A stretch of 13,068 bases of DNA from Bacillota bacterium (GTDB taxonomy: Bacteria; Bacillota; Clostridia; Oscillospirales; Butyricicoccaceae): the NCBI GenBank assembly GCA_030705725.1, contig JAUZPW010000020.1, positions 1-13,068 on the forward strand, read 5' to 3'. Numbering within the stretch: position 1 is the stretch's first letter; each line of letters begins with the position of its first letter. Shown here one piece after another: positions 1 to 7,128 of the stretch. A program made the translations under genes and the position numbers. The notes beneath the pieces were generated by a model. It ran no database searches, was not told the origin of the DNA, and saw nothing but the letters and a program-made list of their open reading frames with translations.

Positions 1-1
1 C

Positions 2-916
2 GTCAACTTTATCATACACACCCATCAAAGCATGGCGTCAGCCGTGAGCGTCCTCGAAATTAAGAGCATTCCGTCTCCCGGCTTTTCCGAGCTGGGCGAA
101 AACGTTCCGATCGCTGATTACGGCCTTCCCGGGAGCGGAAAGCTTAGGGAGAACGTTGGCAAAGCCATTGAGCGCTGCGGCGGACACGCGGTGATTATGG
201 CGCATCACGGGGCGCTTTGCTTCGGGGAATGCTATGAGGAAGCCTTTAGGGCAGCGAGACAGCTCGAGGAGGCCTGCTCCGCTTTTATGCGCGGACGGTA
301 CTTAGAGATAAGCGGCGCTCAGTCTTTTAACGAGAAAGAATTTTACGGGTTTTATGCTTCAAAGGCTCTAGGAGAGGGCACTCTGGGTAAAAACCCCGGA
401 TTATCCGGAAACAGCAGAAGAATAAAACGCGGCTTTATTATGGAGTCCGAAAATAACAAGGAGTACGGATTTGACGACGGCGTTTTTTCGGAGAACGCGC
501 TCTTGCACGGGGCGATTTACCTTAAACGAAAGGACGTAAACTTTATAGAGCAGGCGACGGACGGCGGCCTATTTGAGGCTTCGTATACGGGCAGGCCGGT
601 TTTACCGATGCTGGACGATTTTGCCCAGATTATTGGGGATAAAGCGGAATGCGCAAAAAGCGCGAAACCCGAGCATGTCGTTATGGCACTCAAAAACAGA
701 GCCGCGGTTTTGATTCCGGGCTCCGGCGCCGTCTGCTGCACGGCGGAAAAAGACGACCTAAACGCGGTCAGGTTTATAATGGGGAAAAATATGCTTGCGC
801 AGATATGCGGCGAGTTCTTCGGCAGCGGAAGGAAACTAAGCTTATTAGACTGCGCTGTTATGCGTTTTATATATACAAAAAGCTATTCAAAGAAAGCAAA
901 GAACAATTATAAGTAA
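2..916 (+). CDS. Class II aldolase/adducin family protein, tandem domains, 5'-truncated
   Basis: The frame is open to the left edge, so the gene begins upstream; the ATG at 32 lies inside the domain and is not the start. The visible protein opens with IIHTHQS (nt 14-34), the zinc-binding HxH motif of class II aldolases such as fuculose-phosphate aldolase. AHHG at nt 203-214 supplies the usual third histidine. These enzymes cleave or epimerise phosphorylated sugars in the cytoplasm using Zn2+. From about nt 495 a second, related domain follows (ALLHGAIYLKR, then PMLDDFAQIIG, then ALKNRAAVLIPGSGAV). There the HxH region reads EQATDG and the HHG region reads PGSG, so its metal ligands appear lost. 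Substrate cannot be told. It converges on the ROK kinase gene with a 12-nt gap. Family assignment is firm; the degenerate second domain is my inference from visible residues. Confidence 0.82.
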   Translation, partial: VNFIIHTHQSMASAVSVLEIKSIPSPGFSELGENVPIADYGLPGSGKLRENVGKAIERCGGHAVIMAHHGALCFGECYEEAFRAARQLEEACSAFMRGRYLEISGAQSFNEKEFYGFYASKALGEGTLGKNPGLSGNSRRIKRGFIMESENNKEYGFDDGVFSENALLHGAIYLKRKDVNFIEQATDGGLFEASYTGRPVLPMLDDFAQIIGDKAECAKSAKPEHVVMALKNRAAVLIPGSGAVCCTAEKDDLNAVRFIMGKNMLAQICGEFFGSGRKLSLLDCAVMRFIYTKSYSKKAKNNYK

Positions 917-928
917 TTGCTTACATTA

Positions 929-1882
929 TTATCGCATTTGAGAGAAAAGCATCGCGGCACCCACGATACCGGAATCCTTGCAGGAGGCCAGCATAATTTC
1001 GGTATAGGCGCCGTTTGTGTTAAAGCGCTCTTTTTCACAAAGAGCTCTGAGGGGTATAAGCAGCGCATCCCCTTCGTTTGAGATTCCTCCGGATATGGCG
1101 AAAACCTCGGGCTGGAACATGCTGATTATATTGACGACACCGAGGGATAAATCACCGAGGTAACGGCTTACTGCCGCCCTTCCGGAATTATCGCCTTTTC
1201 TCATTGCCTCAAAGGCCGTGCGCCCGGTAACTTTTTGAGGGTCGTTTTCGCAAAGCTCCCACAAAAGACTGGCTTTGTTTTTATTCATTTCTTCAATTGT
1301 GGTAGTAATAAGGCCCGTCGCGGACGCGTATTTTTCAAAGCAGCCTTTTCTTCCGCAGGAGCATTCCCTGCCGCCTTTATTTATTACCATATGGCCGACT
1401 TCACCCGCGCAGCCGTTAAACCCCGAATATATCCTGCCGTCAATTATGATTCCGCCTCCCAGGCCGGTTCCGAGGGTGATCATAACAAGGCTTTTTTTGT
1501 TTTTTCCGCTTCCGGCGACAAGCTCGCCAAGAGCCGCGGCGTTTGCGTCGTTTTCAACAAACAGACGGGTTTCGGGAAATTCAGGGAAAATGCCCTTGAG
1601 GGGCACGCCGTTTAGACAGGGCAGATTTACGGCGTTTAAGAGCGCCTTTTTATTTCTTTCCACCGTGCCGGGGAAACCCAGCCCGACGGTTTCAATGTCA
1701 GAGAAGCCGAGCCCCCCTTTATAAAGCGCCTGTTCGGCGGATTCGCGGATCAGCGCGCAGACGCGTTCCCTGCCCGACGAAGCTTCCGTAGGCACGCTTG
1801 CTTTTACTATGAGCTTGCCTTTGTCGTCGGTTACGCCCGACGCAATATTTGTTCCTCCGAGGTCGATTCCGACGCGGTACAT
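929..1882 (-). CDS. ROK-family sugar kinase (glucokinase-like)
   Basis: A 317-residue protein, the normal length for ROK glucokinases, which phosphorylate glucose or related hexoses with ATP in the cytoplasm. Visible motifs in order: the phosphate-binding GIDLGGTN (residues 5-12); ENDANAAALGE (110-120), with the catalytic-base Asp at 112; GTGLGGG (138-144); EVGHM (161-165); and the ROK signature CSCGRKGC (174-181), whose three Cys with His164 bind structural zinc. The ATG at 1882 has a strong GGAGG (1889-1893) six bases upstream. It lies tail to tail with the aldolase-like gene, so the two may act in sugar use but are not co-transcribed. Glucokinase is the most likely role; a kinase for N-acetylmannosamine, fructose or allose cannot be excluded from sequence alone. 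Confidence 0.9.
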   Translation of the reverse strand: MYRVGIDLGGTNIASGVTDDKGKLIVKASVPTEASSGRERVCALIRESAEQALYKGGLGFSDIETVGLGFPGTVERNKKALLNAVNLPCLNGVPLKGIFPEFPETRLFVENDANAAALGELVAGSGKNKKSLVMITLGTGLGGGIIIDGRIYSGFNGCAGEVGHMVINKGGRECSCGRKGCFEKYASATGLITTTIEEMNKNKASLLWELCENDPQKVTGRTAFEAMRKGDNSGRAAVSRYLGDLSLGVVNIISMFQPEVFAISGGISNEGDALLIPLRALCEKERFNTNGAYTEIMLASCKDSGIVGAAMLFSQMR

Positions 1883-1910
1883 TTTTTTCCTCCGTTTTAT
1901 AAGATTTATC

Positions 1911-1933
1911 CGGAGTTTTTGCCTCCGGGAGGC
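1911..1933. repeat. Two mutually exclusive short hairpins upstream of the ROK kinase
   Basis: CCGGAG at 1911-1916 can pair with CTCCGG at 1923-1928. Alternatively GCCTC at 1921-1925 can pair with GAGGC at 1929-1933. The two foldings share bases and exclude each other. If the kinase transcript starts upstream of here, they lie in its leader about 40 nt before the ATG. No U-tract follows on the minus strand, so neither is a convincing terminator. Confidence 0.35.
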
Positions 1934-1954
1934 GCAGGGTTTTTACCTATTTGC

Positions 1955-1982
1955 TTGACATTCTTCTCACTCGTGATATAAA
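1955..1982 (+). promoter_or_regulatory. Sigma-A-type promoter for the HAD gene
   Basis: A perfect -35 TTGACA (1955-1960) is followed by a 16-bp spacer and TATAAA (1977-1982). A TGA just before the -10 gives an extended -10. Transcription would start near 1989, about 97 nt before the HAD start codon. This leaves a leader holding two palindromes (2012-2031 and 2039-2050). Confidence 0.7.
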
Positions 1983-2011
1983 AGAATATGTATGTGTTTT
2001 TGGCCTGATTA

Positions 2012-2050
2012 AATGCCTAATAAACGGCATTAAACATATTTGAGCTCAAA
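2012..2050. promoter_or_regulatory. Palindromic sites in the HAD leader, possible operators
   Basis: AATGCC (2012-2017) and GGCATT (2026-2031) form a perfect inverted repeat with an 8-nt centre. Eight bases later TTTGAGCTCAAA (2039-2050) is a perfect 12-bp palindrome. Both lie just downstream of the predicted promoter, where a repressor could block transcription. Neither matches a regulator site I can name. They could also be weak RNA hairpins. Confidence 0.4.
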
Positions 2051-2085
2051 AACCGAAAATAATTATAAGGCGTGGGGTCGGGAAA

Positions 2086-2730
2086 ATGTTTAAGGCTGTA
2101 ATATTTGACATGGACGGGATAATTTTTGATACCGAAAGGCTTTCAATGGAAGGGTGGAAATACGCGGGGGAGAAAACGGGCTTTTTTATGCCAACGGATA
2201 TTCTGATGAAAACCATAGGCATCAACAGGGTTCAGGCACAAAAGCTTTTTATGGACAGGTTCGGGGAAAATTTTGATTTGCAGTTTGCCCGAAAATTTAA
2301 GCTCGAATACGAGAAACGTTATATAGAGGAGCACGGGGTACCGAAAAAGAAGGGACTTGACGAGCTTTTGAGCTTTCTTCGCGAAAGGCGTTACAAAACC
2401 GCGATAGCTACCTCGACGGACAGGAACCGCACCATGTTTAACCTTGAAAACGCCGGAATTAAAGATTTCTTTGACTGCGTTGTCTGCGGAGATATGGTCT
2501 CTAAAGGCAAGCCGGATCCCGAAATTTACGAGACCGCGTGCAGGCTTCTGGATGTAAAGCCCGAAGACTGCCTTGTTCTTGAGGACTCGCCCGTCGGAAT
2601 AATGTCGGCTTACGGCGCTAAGACAAAGCCGGTCAACATCCCCGACCTTATAACCCCCGATGAATCTTTAAGCGAAATGATATACGCCAGGGTCGATTCT
2701 CTATTAGACGTTATACCTATTTTATCTTAA
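2086..2730 (+). CDS. HAD-superfamily hydrolase, beta-phosphoglucomutase-like
   Basis: A 214-residue protein, the usual length for subfamily IA HAD enzymes with a helical C1 cap. These are cytoplasmic phosphatases or phosphomutases acting on small phosphorylated metabolites. Motif I is FDMDG (7-11), with nucleophile Asp8 and acid/base Asp10. The cap spans roughly residues 16-85. Motif II is IATSTD (107-112), with Thr109 or Ser110 holding phosphate. Motif III is KGKPDPEIY (140-148), with Lys142. Motif IV is LVLEDSPVGI (163-172), with Glu166 and Asp167 for Mg2+. The start ATG has only a weak GGGG (2074-2077) upstream. It has its own promoter at 1955-1982. The stop TAA (2728-2730) directly abuts the stop of the opposing gene. 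Beta-phosphoglucomutase and a general sugar phosphatase are both possible. Confidence 0.88.
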   Translation: MFKAVIFDMDGIIFDTERLSMEGWKYAGEKTGFFMPTDILMKTIGINRVQAQKLFMDRFGENFDLQFARKFKLEYEKRYIEEHGVPKKKGLDELLSFLRERRYKTAIATSTDRNRTMFNLENAGIKDFFDCVVCGDMVSKGKPDPEIYETACRLLDVKPEDCLVLEDSPVGIMSAYGAKTKPVNIPDLITPDESLSEMIYARVDSLLDVIPILS

Positions 2731-3471
2731 TCACAGATTGAGCTCTTCTCTTGTACATATGCCGGATTCGACCGCGCAGTCTCTGATTTCCACGTACATT
2801 TCGGCAAACGTCGCGTCATAATAAGGCTTTACGAACAGCACGCCGACGAAAAAGCAAAGCGAACCGAGCAGGTACCAGCCTATAAAAGAAAGTTGCAGGA
2901 TAAAAATTTTGAATTTATAGCCGTCAGTCATCTCAATACTAAGTTTAAGCGCGCGGCGATACCCGATATTCGGATTATCTGCAAGAATGTAAGGAACCAG
3001 CAAGTAGGAGTAGCTTTTGACGATGCCGGGTATAATGAACAGTAAAAACCACAGCGCGTTGAACAGAAGACGCCAGGCCATGCTTTTGACGATGGCTATG
3101 TAGCGGCCGCTTTTAAAGGCGTAAAAAAGCTGACCTATTTCGCCTTCGCCGTTCCTGTTTTGAAGGAAAAATTTCGATTTGCCGGCAGCTAACGGCAAAG
3201 CTACGAGAAATGAATATGCCGAAGATATTATCACGGCGAAAAAAAACACGGTTATTAAGATGGAAATTATTATAAAGACAGACATAGGGGTAAGGTAACC
3301 AAAAGACGGCAGCGATTCAAGCGAGCCGCCGGAATGATTTCGCCCTAAACCCGTGGTAAATGCTAAACCGGTGCCGATTACTTCGGCTATAAGGCAAACA
3401 AGAAATGCGATCCAGTACCTCCCGCGAAGCGCATTCTTCGCGCGGGCCTTCAGAATTTCCCGAGACCACAT
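2731..3471 (-). CDS. DUF975 family integral membrane protein
   Basis: A 246-residue membrane protein of unknown function. It starts with MWSREILKARAKNALRGRYW, the typical DUF975 opening: a short charged amphipathic N-terminus followed by the first membrane span at about residues 20-40. Further hydrophobic stretches lie near 64-95, 133-165 and 190-215. The conserved block GIVKSYSYLLVPYILADNP, followed by AL-x2-S-x2-MT-x-GYK and LSFIGW, is characteristic of the family. GGGAGG (within 3478-3484) precedes the ATG by 6-7 nt and supports this start. Its stop TGA (complement of 2731-2733) touches the stop of the HAD gene with no spacer, so no separate terminator can lie between them. DUF975 proteins are common in Firmicutes; no enzymatic residues are evident. 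Confidence 0.85.
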   Translation of the reverse strand: MWSREILKARAKNALRGRYWIAFLVCLIAEVIGTGLAFTTGLGRNHSGGSLESLPSFGYLTPMSVFIIISILITVFFFAVIISSAYSFLVALPLAAGKSKFFLQNRNGEGEIGQLFYAFKSGRYIAIVKSMAWRLLFNALWFLLFIIPGIVKSYSYLLVPYILADNPNIGYRRALKLSIEMTDGYKFKIFILQLSFIGWYLLGSLCFFVGVLFVKPYYDATFAEMYVEIRDCAVESGICTREELNL

Positions 3472-3577
3472 AATAGACCCTCCCGCTTTTTTTATTATTT
3501 ATATGTATAAGTTTTATTAACAACTTACGTTAACCCTGCAAATACTAATAAAAAAGTTTTAAGGGGTTTAAGTTATT

Positions 3578-3802
3578 ATGAAGCATAATCCCGATAATCG
3601 CAGCGACAATGTGGAAAAAATTCAGGAGCATATAGACGATACCGTTAAAAATATTCGGCTTGCGGATGAAATGATTGAAAAAACGTCCGACAGAAACGCG
3701 AAGAGAGACCTTCAGGATAAAAACGAAAGAAGAGAACGGGCGCTTGAGGGTATGCGCCATGAGATTAAGGACGAGGCGGACTACCAAGAAAAAAGAAAAT
3801 AA
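3578..3802 (+). CDS. tlp: Small acid-soluble spore protein Tlp
   Basis: A 74-residue, highly charged protein with no membrane segment and no cysteine. The opening PDNRSDNVEKIQEHI, followed by a helical T-x-KNIRLADEMIE stretch, the block DKNERRERALEGMRHEIKDEA (from residue 47) and a lysine-rich end, matches Tlp of Bacillus and Clostridium. Tlp is a minor spore protein made in the forespore under sigma-G and degraded on germination. The ATG is preceded by AAGGGG (3561-3566) with an 11-nt spacer. AATACTA at 3541-3547 resembles the sigma-G -10 (CATNNTA), but I see no matching -35, so I do not call the promoter. It is followed directly by a hairpin terminator. Its presence is the best evidence that the organism forms endospores. 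Confidence 0.9.
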   Translation: MKHNPDNRSDNVEKIQEHIDDTVKNIRLADEMIEKTSDRNAKRDLQDKNERRERALEGMRHEIKDEADYQEKRK

Positions 3803-3818
3803 AAGACAATAAAATCAT

Positions 3819-3844
3819 AAAAGACGGATCAACCGTCTTTTTTT
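3819..3844. terminator. Intrinsic terminator after tlp, probably bidirectional
   Basis: AAAAGACGG (3819-3827) and CCGTCTTTT (3833-3841) form a perfect 9-bp stem with a 5-nt loop, ATCAA, and run into a T-tract on the plus strand. On the minus strand the stem is followed by a U-rich but interrupted stretch. It therefore probably also ends the GGDEF transcript, whose stop codon (3843-3845) overlaps the T-tract. Confidence 0.85.
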
Positions 3845-4976
3845 ATACTATTTTCTTCGCCAGTTTGTCTTCGTACATAAGGTTATCGATATGTTTCAAA
3901 AATTTAAGAACGGATTTTTCCGTTTTGCAGTCGACATAGTCGTAGCCGAGGCTTAAGGCGATTTTATAGGGGACGGCTTTCAGCGAATTAAAATGCTCAA
4001 GGTTGCGCGTAAGCCTGTCAATGGAGTTGACCGTGTCCATGCAGTTTTCTATTTCCATTATTACTATGAATTCGTCTCCGCCGTATCTCGCGATGAAATC
4101 GTCTTTACGGAAGGATTTTTTAAGAATTTTCGCGGTATACTCAAGGGCCTGATCCCCCGCGGCGTGACCGTACAGATCATTTATCATCTTGAACGAATCA
4201 AGGTCGAGCATTATCCCGGCAAGCTTTTTTTTGCCGGAGTGATAAAGAGACCTCTGCTGAAGATAATTATCCAGCTGCCGCCGGTTAAAAAGGCCGGTAA
4301 GGTAGTCGGTGTAGAGCTGGTTATTCTGAATGTTTATGAAGATTATCAGGATTGAAATGGACGTGCATATCCACACAAGGGATACTCCGTAGAACATGGT
4401 CTGTATAATTCCTGCTATAAACGGAAGAAACTCAAAGGATATAAGCGAATAGAAGCCGATTCTGTTCATTTTTTTGCGGTTTGCCAATATCTGGAGCATT
4501 GCGCCGGCAAGATACAGGTAGCTTATAGCAAACATAAGGAGGAACAGGGGGCCGCGGTGATAGATATTGCCGCTGTCAATGCTAAAAAGCAAATTGCGGT
4601 TAACGCTTAAAAGGGATAACAAAACGTTTAGTATCAAGGGAGGAAGCAATATTAAGCAAAGCTTTTCGAGACGTTTTTCGTTGCGGTTTATCTGATAATC
4701 CACATAAAGCGACCATACGAAGCATATTGAAGGGTTCATTATGTAATACAAAACTGTTACAAATAAATATACTGAATGCGCGGCCGCGCCCGGCCTTCCG
4801 TCTAAAAACCACATCCCCGAATCCAAGACAAGCAGCACGGCGTTCGACATGACGAGAGCAAGAAACAGCTTTTGCTCCGTAAGATGCTTTTCGGTCCTGC
4901 CGTATATATTCAGGAAGATCAAAAGCAGCACAAAAAGAGCAAAAAAATTAAGCTCCAAATACAACACAAACTGCAT
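3843..4976 (-). CDS. Membrane-anchored GGDEF diguanylate cyclase
   Basis: A 377-residue protein that makes the second messenger cyclic di-GMP from two GTP. The first ~216 residues hold about seven hydrophobic segments (near 6-25, 37-57, 68-94, 107-124, 143-163, 175-193, 197-216), a likely 7-TM sensor of unknown signal. The cytoplasmic C-terminus is a GGDEF domain: DYLTGLFNRR (224-233), metal-binding LDLDSFKMIND (257-267), and ARYGGDEF (296-303) with the catalytic signature intact. RKDD (290-293) is the RxxD inhibitory site, placed as in product-inhibited cyclases. I start at the ATG whose complement is 4974-4976, because AGGGG (complement of 4981-4985) lies 4 nt before it. An upstream in-frame TTG at 4988 overlaps that site and has none of its own. 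No EAL or HD-GYP domain is attached. Confidence 0.9.
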   Translation of the reverse strand: MQFVLYLELNFFALFVLLLIFLNIYGRTEKHLTEQKLFLALVMSNAVLLVLDSGMWFLDGRPGAAAHSVYLFVTVLYYIMNPSICFVWSLYVDYQINRNEKRLEKLCLILLPPLILNVLLSLLSVNRNLLFSIDSGNIYHRGPLFLLMFAISYLYLAGAMLQILANRKKMNRIGFYSLISFEFLPFIAGIIQTMFYGVSLVWICTSISILIIFINIQNNQLYTDYLTGLFNRRQLDNYLQQRSLYHSGKKKLAGIMLDLDSFKMINDLYGHAAGDQALEYTAKILKKSFRKDDFIARYGGDEFIVIMEIENCMDTVNSIDRLTRNLEHFNSLKAVPYKIALSLGYDYVDCKTEKSVLKFLKHIDNLMYEDKLAKKIV

Positions 4977-5005
4977 AATGCCCCTCAACTATCTTATTTA
5001 TTGCA

Positions 5006-5034
5006 ATAATATCATCTAATATAAAGGCAGTCAA
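5006..5034 (-). promoter_or_regulatory. Sigma-A-type promoter for the GGDEF gene
   Basis: Read on the minus strand, TTGACT (complement of 5029-5034) is followed by a 17-bp spacer and TATTAT (complement of 5006-5011). A TGA precedes the -10. Each hexamer matches consensus at 5 of 6 positions. The start site would fall near 5000, about 25 nt before the start codon. Confidence 0.65.
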
Positions 5035-5108
5035 AGTTTTCCGTCAATATTACAGAAAAATGTATAACATAATTTATTATGTCGATAATCCTTATGGGGT
5101 GCTTTATT

Positions 5109-6098
5109 ATGAAGAAAGTGGGAATCCCGAGGGGATTATCCTATTACGAATTTTATGCGGCCTGGAAGGTCTTCTTTGAAGAACTGGGCGCTGAGGTCGT
5201 TTTGTCCGACAGGACTTCGAAAAAAATTATCGACGACGGCGTTAAAGCCTGCGTTGACGAAGCGTGCTTCGCGGTTAAAATTTTTTTCGGGCATGTAATA
5301 AACCTTATGGGCCGGGCGGACTGCATCTTTATTCCGAGGCTTACGAGCATCTCAAGAAACGAATACGTTTGCCCGAAGTTCGGCGGACTGCCCGATATGG
5401 TAAGAGGCAGCATCGGCGGGCTTCCCTTTATTATCGACGCCGAGATAAACATGAGAAAAGACAAAAACGGCGGCCTGAAAGCGGCTTATGAGGCGGGAAG
5501 CTTTTTTACAACCGACCGCGCGCTTATCCGCAGCGCCTACAATAAAGCGGTTAAATCGGGGTACGGAGTCTTGCCTGCGGAAGCGGCGGCACCTGCAGGC
5601 GTTCTCAAAAACGAAGGGCGTCTCAAAATCGCCGTGATAGGGCACGGCTACAATCTTTACGACAGCTGTCTCAATATGAATCTGCTTAACAAAATAAGGG
5701 CTGAAAACGCCGAGGTAATTACGCTTGATATGCTGGACAGGGATTCCATCATTAAAAGGAGCGGGACAATCCCCAAAAAAATGTTCTGGAATTTCGGCAG
5801 CAAAGCGGTCGGCGCCGCCTTCTGCCTGTTGGACAGGCAGGATATAGACGGCATTCTTTATGTGATGGCGTTCGGCTGCGGGGTGGACTCGTTCGTCTGC
5901 GATTATGTGGAACGGCTTATCAGGCGGGAAAAGGATTTGCCGTTTGCCGTAATTACGCTCGACGAGCATTCAGGCGAGGCCGGTCTTAACACCAGGATCG
6001 AAGCTTTTATCGATATGATCCGATGGAGGAAAAAGAATGATATTAACCTTCCCTCACATGGGCAATACTTACATCACGGCGAAAGTTCTGCTGGATGA
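5109..6098 (+). CDS. 2-hydroxyacyl-CoA dehydratase-like protein, COG3580 (DUF2229) type
   Basis: A 329-residue soluble protein related to the CoA-dehydratase/benzoyl-CoA reductase subunits and usually annotated as acyl-CoA dehydratase activase-related. Its opening VGIPRGLSYYEFYAAWKVFF and the blocks GVKACVDEAC and IPRL-x5-R-x-EYVCPKFGGLPDM are typical. Cysteines at 48, 53, 72, 88, 257 and 264 offer ligands for a [4Fe-4S]-type cluster. The C-terminus carries DEHSGEAG-x3-TRIEAF (285-300), repeated in the next gene. I start at the ATG at 5109 because GGGGTG (5095-5100) lies 8 nt before it; the longer frame from 5079 has no ribosome site. It overlaps the next gene by 62 nt, implying coupled translation. 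Its substrate is unknown. It probably forms a heterodimer with the next product. Confidence 0.82.
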   Translation: MKKVGIPRGLSYYEFYAAWKVFFEELGAEVVLSDRTSKKIIDDGVKACVDEACFAVKIFFGHVINLMGRADCIFIPRLTSISRNEYVCPKFGGLPDMVRGSIGGLPFIIDAEINMRKDKNGGLKAAYEAGSFFTTDRALIRSAYNKAVKSGYGVLPAEAAAPAGVLKNEGRLKIAVIGHGYNLYDSCLNMNLLNKIRAENAEVITLDMLDRDSIIKRSGTIPKKMFWNFGSKAVGAAFCLLDRQDIDGILYVMAFGCGVDSFVCDYVERLIRREKDLPFAVITLDEHSGEAGLNTRIEAFIDMIRWRKKNDINLPSHGQYLHHGESSAG

Positions 6099-7128
6099 GC
6101 TTGGCGTTTCTTACGTGATTCCGCCGCTCGACAACCAGGAGGCGCTCAGCATCGGGGCGCGCTACGCCCCGGAGCTTGCCTGCCTTCCGCTTAAAATAAA
6201 TCTCGGCAATTATATAAAGGCCTACGAGCAGGGCGCGGATACGATCCTTATAACGGGAGGCTGCGGGCCCTGCCGTTTCGGATATTATTCCGAAATCGAA
6301 CAGGGGATATTAAGGGACCTCGGCATAAAAATGGACGTTATAGCGCTTGAAAAACCGGACGCGGGGCTTTTAGAGCTTATGCGCAGAATTTACAGACTTT
6401 CCGGTTACGAAAAAAACGTGAACCGCGTCATAGGCGCCGTAAAAAAAGCGGCGCGTATTTCCGCGCTTGTCGACGAGCTTGAAAGGCAAACGTTTAGGAC
6501 GAGGCCGAGGGAAACGGCAAAGGGGAGCACGGACAGGATATATTCGGCTTTCCGCGAGAACGTTCTCAATGCCAAAGGGTATGACGGGATCAAAAAGCTT
6601 ATCGGGGAAACCTCGGAAAAGCTGTCCGCAATAAAAGTGAACCGAAATCAGACGCCCCTTAAAATCGGAATAGTCGGCGAAATTTACACGACTATAGATT
6701 CCGCAACGAGCTTTAACCTCGATATTAAGCTCGGAAACCTTGGCGTCGAAGTGGATCGGGCCGTGACGGTCAGCGGATGGATAATCGACCATATGTTCAA
6801 AAAAGCGCTGCGTCTGCCGTACGACACAGGATACGTGGACGCCGCAAAGCCGTATCTTAAAACCATGATCGGCGGACACGCACAGGAAACCGTGGGGCAC
6901 TCCGCGCAATACGCGGACAGGGGGTTTGACGGCATCATTCAGATTTACCCGTTAAGCTGCATGCCGGAGATAGTTGCGCAAAGCGTTCTGCCGGGTCTGT
7001 CAAGGGACAAGGATATTCCGGTTATGACGCTGATTATCGACGAGATGAGCGGAGAAGCCGGATATATGACGAGAATCGAAGCATTTCTTGATGTTTTGGA
7101 CAGAAGAAGGGAGCGCAGCATTGGATAA
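6037..7128 (+). CDS. 2-hydroxyacyl-CoA dehydratase-like protein, COG3581 type
   Basis: A 363-residue protein, apparently a diverged paralogue of the preceding gene. The N-terminus LTFPHMGNTYITAKVLLDEL is followed by ARYAPELACLPLK (Cys49) and ITGGCGPCRFGYY (Cys76, Cys79). Further on is YPLSCMPEIV (Cys308), and near the end DEMSGEAGYMTRIEAF (335-350). These cysteines are candidate Fe-S ligands, as in the HgdA/HgdB dehydratase subunits. GGAGG with a short A-rich spacer lies immediately before the ATG, which sits inside the previous gene. It overlaps the activase start by 8 nt. Expected role: second subunit of a complex that receives electrons from the activase and reduces or dehydrates an unidentified substrate. 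No CoA-transferase, dehydrogenase or electron-transfer flavoprotein gene is adjacent, so the pathway cannot be read from context. Confidence 0.82.
   Translation: MILTFPHMGNTYITAKVLLDELGVSYVIPPLDNQEALSIGARYAPELACLPLKINLGNYIKAYEQGADTILITGGCGPCRFGYYSEIEQGILRDLGIKMDVIALEKPDAGLLELMRRIYRLSGYEKNVNRVIGAVKKAARISALVDELERQTFRTRPRETAKGSTDRIYSAFRENVLNAKGYDGIKKLIGETSEKLSAIKVNRNQTPLKIGIVGEIYTTIDSATSFNLDIKLGNLGVEVDRAVTVSGWIIDHMFKKALRLPYDTGYVDAAKPYLKTMIGGHAQETVGHSAQYADRGFDGIIQIYPLSCMPEIVAQSVLPGLSRDKDIPVMTLIIDEMSGEAGYMTRIEAFLDVLDRRRERSIG

Noticed and set aside
3541..3547. AATACTA as a sigma-G -10 for tlp
   Set aside because: It resembles CATNNTA, but no -35 element is found at 17-18 bp, so I do not list it as a promoter.
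4977..4988. TTG at 4988 (minus strand) as start of the GGDEF gene
   Set aside because: The AGGGG it overlaps is itself the ribosome site for the ATG four codons downstream.
5079..5108. ATG at 5079 as start of the first dehydratase-like gene
   Set aside because: It adds ten residues before the conserved N-terminus and lacks a ribosome site, whereas GGGGTG precedes the ATG at 5109.
5352..5969. Long minus-strand open frame of 205 codons
   Set aside because: It lies antisense to a well-recognised family gene, has no ribosome site or known motif, and is a shadow of codon composition. The same holds for similar frames at 6370-6909, 7457-8092 and 11455-11865.
6560..6567. GAACGTTC as a second LexA box
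   Set aside because: The two half-sites have no 4-bp spacer and it lies inside a coding region.
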